Assembly (NCBI RefSeq): GCF_006716065.1
Contig: NZ_VFOL01000001.1
Coordinates: forward strand, 806,001 to 870,000
DNA from: Salinispora arenicola
GTDB taxonomy: Bacteria; Actinomycetota; Actinomycetes; Mycobacteriales; Micromonosporaceae
DNA: 64,000 bases
Direction: 5' to 3'
This document shows positions 62,467 to 64,000 of the stretch, in pieces. Position numbers and translations under genes: made by a program. Below the pieces are notes generated by a model that did not search any database, had not been told where the DNA came from, and saw only the letters and a list, made by a program, of their open reading frames with translations. The number at the start of each line of letters is the position of its first letter. Position 1 is the first letter of the stretch.

Positions 62467-64000
62467 ATGAGCGAACTCACCCACAACCTCATGGACGGCA
62501 CCGAACTCGCCGCCACCGCACCAGTACGCCCGGAAGCGCCTACCTTCGCCGAGTTGGGCGCACGTCAGGAGACCGTCGACGCGCTGGCCGCGGCCGGCAT
62601 CACCCGGGCCTTCGCCATCCAGGAGTACGCACTGCCGATCGCGTTGCGCGGCGTCGACCTGATCGGCCAAGCCCCGACCGGTACCGGCAAGACCCTTGGC
62701 TTCGGCGTCCCACTGCTGGAGCAGGTCCTCGCTCCCGCTGAGGGCGGCGACGGCACCCCGCAGGCGCTGGTCGTCGTTCCGACCCGCGAGCTGGGCATCC
62801 AGGTCGCCAAGGACCTCCAGGCCGCGGGAAGCACCCGTGGTGTCCGAGTACTACCGATCTACGGCGGGGTGGCGTACGAGCCACAGATCGAGGCGCTCCG
62901 CTCGGGTGTCGAGATCCTGGTCGGCACCCCCGGCAGGCTACTCGACCTGGCCAAGCAGAAGCACCTGAAGCTCGATCGGGTTCGCGCACTCGTCCTGGAC
63001 GAGGCCGACCGAATGCTCGACCTGGGTTTCCTCGACGACGTCGAGAGGATCCTGGCGATACTGCCGGAGGACCGGCAGACGATGCTCTTCTCGGCGACCA
63101 TGCCGGACCCGATCGTCGCGCTGTCCCGGCGCTTCCTACGCCGGCCGGTGACAATCCACGCCGGGCACACCGCCGAGACCGGCCCGTCACCCCAGACCCA
63201 GCAGTTGGCCTACCGCACCCACTCACTTAACAAGATCGAGATTGTGGCGCGGATCCTCCAGGCCAGGGGGCGCGGACTGACCATGATCTTCACCCGGACC
63301 AAGCGGGCGGCCGACCGGGTAGCAGCAGACCTGGACTTCCGTGGATTCGCCGTGGCCGCCGTGCACGGCGACCTCGGGCAGGGCGCGCGGGAGCGGGCGC
63401 TGCGGGCGTTCCGCACCGGCAAGATCGACACTTTGGTCGCCACCGACGTGGCCGCCCGGGGCATTGACGTCAGCGGCGTCACCCACGTCCTCAACTACGA
63501 CTGTCCGGAAGACCAGGACACATACACCCACCGGATCGGCCGGACCGGGCGGGCGGGGGCGAGCGGCGTCGCGGTGACCTTCGTCGACTGGGACGACATG
63601 CCGCGCTGGCGGATCATCGACAAGACCCTCGGCCTGGACATGCCGGAGCCGCCGGAGACCTACCACACCTCCCCGCACCTCTATGCGGACCTTGACATCT
63701 CCCCTGAGGTCACCGGCACCCTGCCAACCGGCGCACGAACCCGGGCCGGACTCTCCGCCGAGGTCGAGGAAGACCTCGGCGGGCGAGCCCGCCGAGGCGA
63801 TAGCCGGGGCACCCGCCGCGGCGCAGGCCGCAACCGCCGCCGGGACCGCGGCGGGGACGCCGGAAGTGGTGCTGCCGCGACCACGGAGCCGGCCGAGGCA
63901 ACCGAAACCGCGGAGCGCCCACCCCGCCGACGGCAACGCCGCCGGGGCGGCGAGGTGGTGTCCAGCGGCCAACCCGCGGTAACCACCGCCGAGACCGACG
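62467..64000 (+). CDS. DEAD-box ATP-dependent RNA helicase (3' truncated by window edge)
   Basis: This 511-residue fragment starts at ATG 62467 and runs off the window end with no stop. Motifs: Q motif around 27-53, Walker A APTGTGKT (69-76), PTREL (105-109), TPGR (154-157), DEAD (178-181), SAT (209-211), ATDVAARGID (325-334) and HRIGRTGR (355-362). After about residue 425 comes a basic Arg/Gly-rich tail (RRGAGRNRRRDRGG) typical of RhlE-like helicases that bind structured RNA. It follows a leader of roughly 260 bases from the putative promoter. Cold-shock or autoregulated expression is plausible given the long leader, but not shown. Confidence 0.94.
   Translation, partial: MSELTHNLMDGTELAATAPVRPEAPTFAELGARQETVDALAAAGITRAFAIQEYALPIALRGVDLIGQAPTGTGKTLGFGVPLLEQVLAPAEGGDGTPQALVVVPTRELGIQVAKDLQAAGSTRGVRVLPIYGGVAYEPQIEALRSGVEILVGTPGRLLDLAKQKHLKLDRVRALVLDEADRMLDLGFLDDVERILAILPEDRQTMLFSATMPDPIVALSRRFLRRPVTIHAGHTAETGPSPQTQQLAYRTHSLNKIEIVARILQARGRGLTMIFTRTKRAADRVAADLDFRGFAVAAVHGDLGQGARERALRAFRTGKIDTLVATDVAARGIDVSGVTHVLNYDCPEDQDTYTHRIGRTGRAGASGVAVTFVDWDDMPRWRIIDKTLGLDMPEPPETYHTSPHLYADLDISPEVTGTLPTGARTRAGLSAEVEEDLGGRARRGDSRGTRRGAGRNRRRDRGGDAGSGAAATTEPAEATETAERPPRRRQRRRGGEVVSSGQPAVTTAETD

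Noticed and set aside
62024..62470. 148-codon frame overlapping the helicase ATG as ATGA
   Set aside because: Translation is low-complexity and follows the TTCGA motif array (SRFESVPVSS, NVRRGSTFDLV); no recognisable domain, poor start context. More likely the leader of the helicase gene. Ribosome profiling could overturn this.

Overview
The window is high-GC actinobacterial DNA, most likely from a Micromonosporaceae member (Micromonospora/Salinispora type). This rests on several actinobacterial family markers: SepH, DUF2530, DUF3027, DUF3107, MoeZ, the futalosine-pathway hydrolase MqnB, citrate synthase 2, an actinobacterial SerC and a Rv0909-type small antitoxin-like protein. Frequent GTG starts and several putative leaderless promoters fit the same group. 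Both ends are cut: a secreted-protein C-terminus at 1-294 and a DEAD-box helicase running off the right end. The genus is inferred from gene content, not from a database search.

Layout. 1-7.3 kb: beta-carbonic anhydrase, a secreted C39-like protease, a small antitoxin-like protein, an alpha/beta hydrolase, a GH65 disaccharide phosphorylase coupled to beta-phosphoglucomutase, and a hotdog thioesterase. 7.4-11.4 kb: a cell-wall glycopolymer set, with a glycosyltransferase-TagF fusion and a TagG/TagH-like ABC exporter. 11.5-22.8 kb: metabolic genes (sdaA, a glutaryl-CoA-dehydrogenase-like enzyme, nitroreductase, aldose epimerase, pdxH, citrate synthase, serC), then the cell-division gene sepH and thpR. 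23-30.4 kb: MFS pumps, a MarR regulator with a perfect operator, a purine permease, DUF2530, DUF3027, and an MFS gene coupled to mqnB. 30.5-36 kb is the most accessory-looking stretch: a frameshifted C39-like gene, a MerR/DNA-clamp-like fusion with a classic 19-bp-spacer promoter, a decayed tyrosine integrase next to tRNA-Tyr, yajQ, an SDR, and a DUF1275 membrane gene bracketed by tandem repeats.

36-50 kb: htpX and a partial respiratory complex I set (nuoI-J-K-L-M-N in one overlapping run, nuoH-nuoC in another, nuoB apart), with no nuoA, D, E, F or G. It is interrupted by a GST-like gene, rarD, a GNAT gene and a glucose-dehydrogenase-like gene. 50-64 kb: a sphingosine-1-phosphate-lyase-like enzyme coupled to an MFS_2 transporter, an alkyltransferase-like protein, proB-proA, a repeat-rich terpene-cyclase-fold-like protein, moeZ, a long disordered hypothetical protein, a TetR regulator, DUF3107, and the DEAD-box helicase behind a roughly 600-base leader that carries an array of TTCGA motifs.

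No CRISPR array, rRNA operon or intact mobile element is visible. The items most worth a second look are the MerR-clamp fusion (own MerR-type promoter plus an internal ribosome binding site at the domain boundary), the split and incomplete nuo set, the lyase/MFS_2 pair, and several perfect palindromes that no gene call explains.
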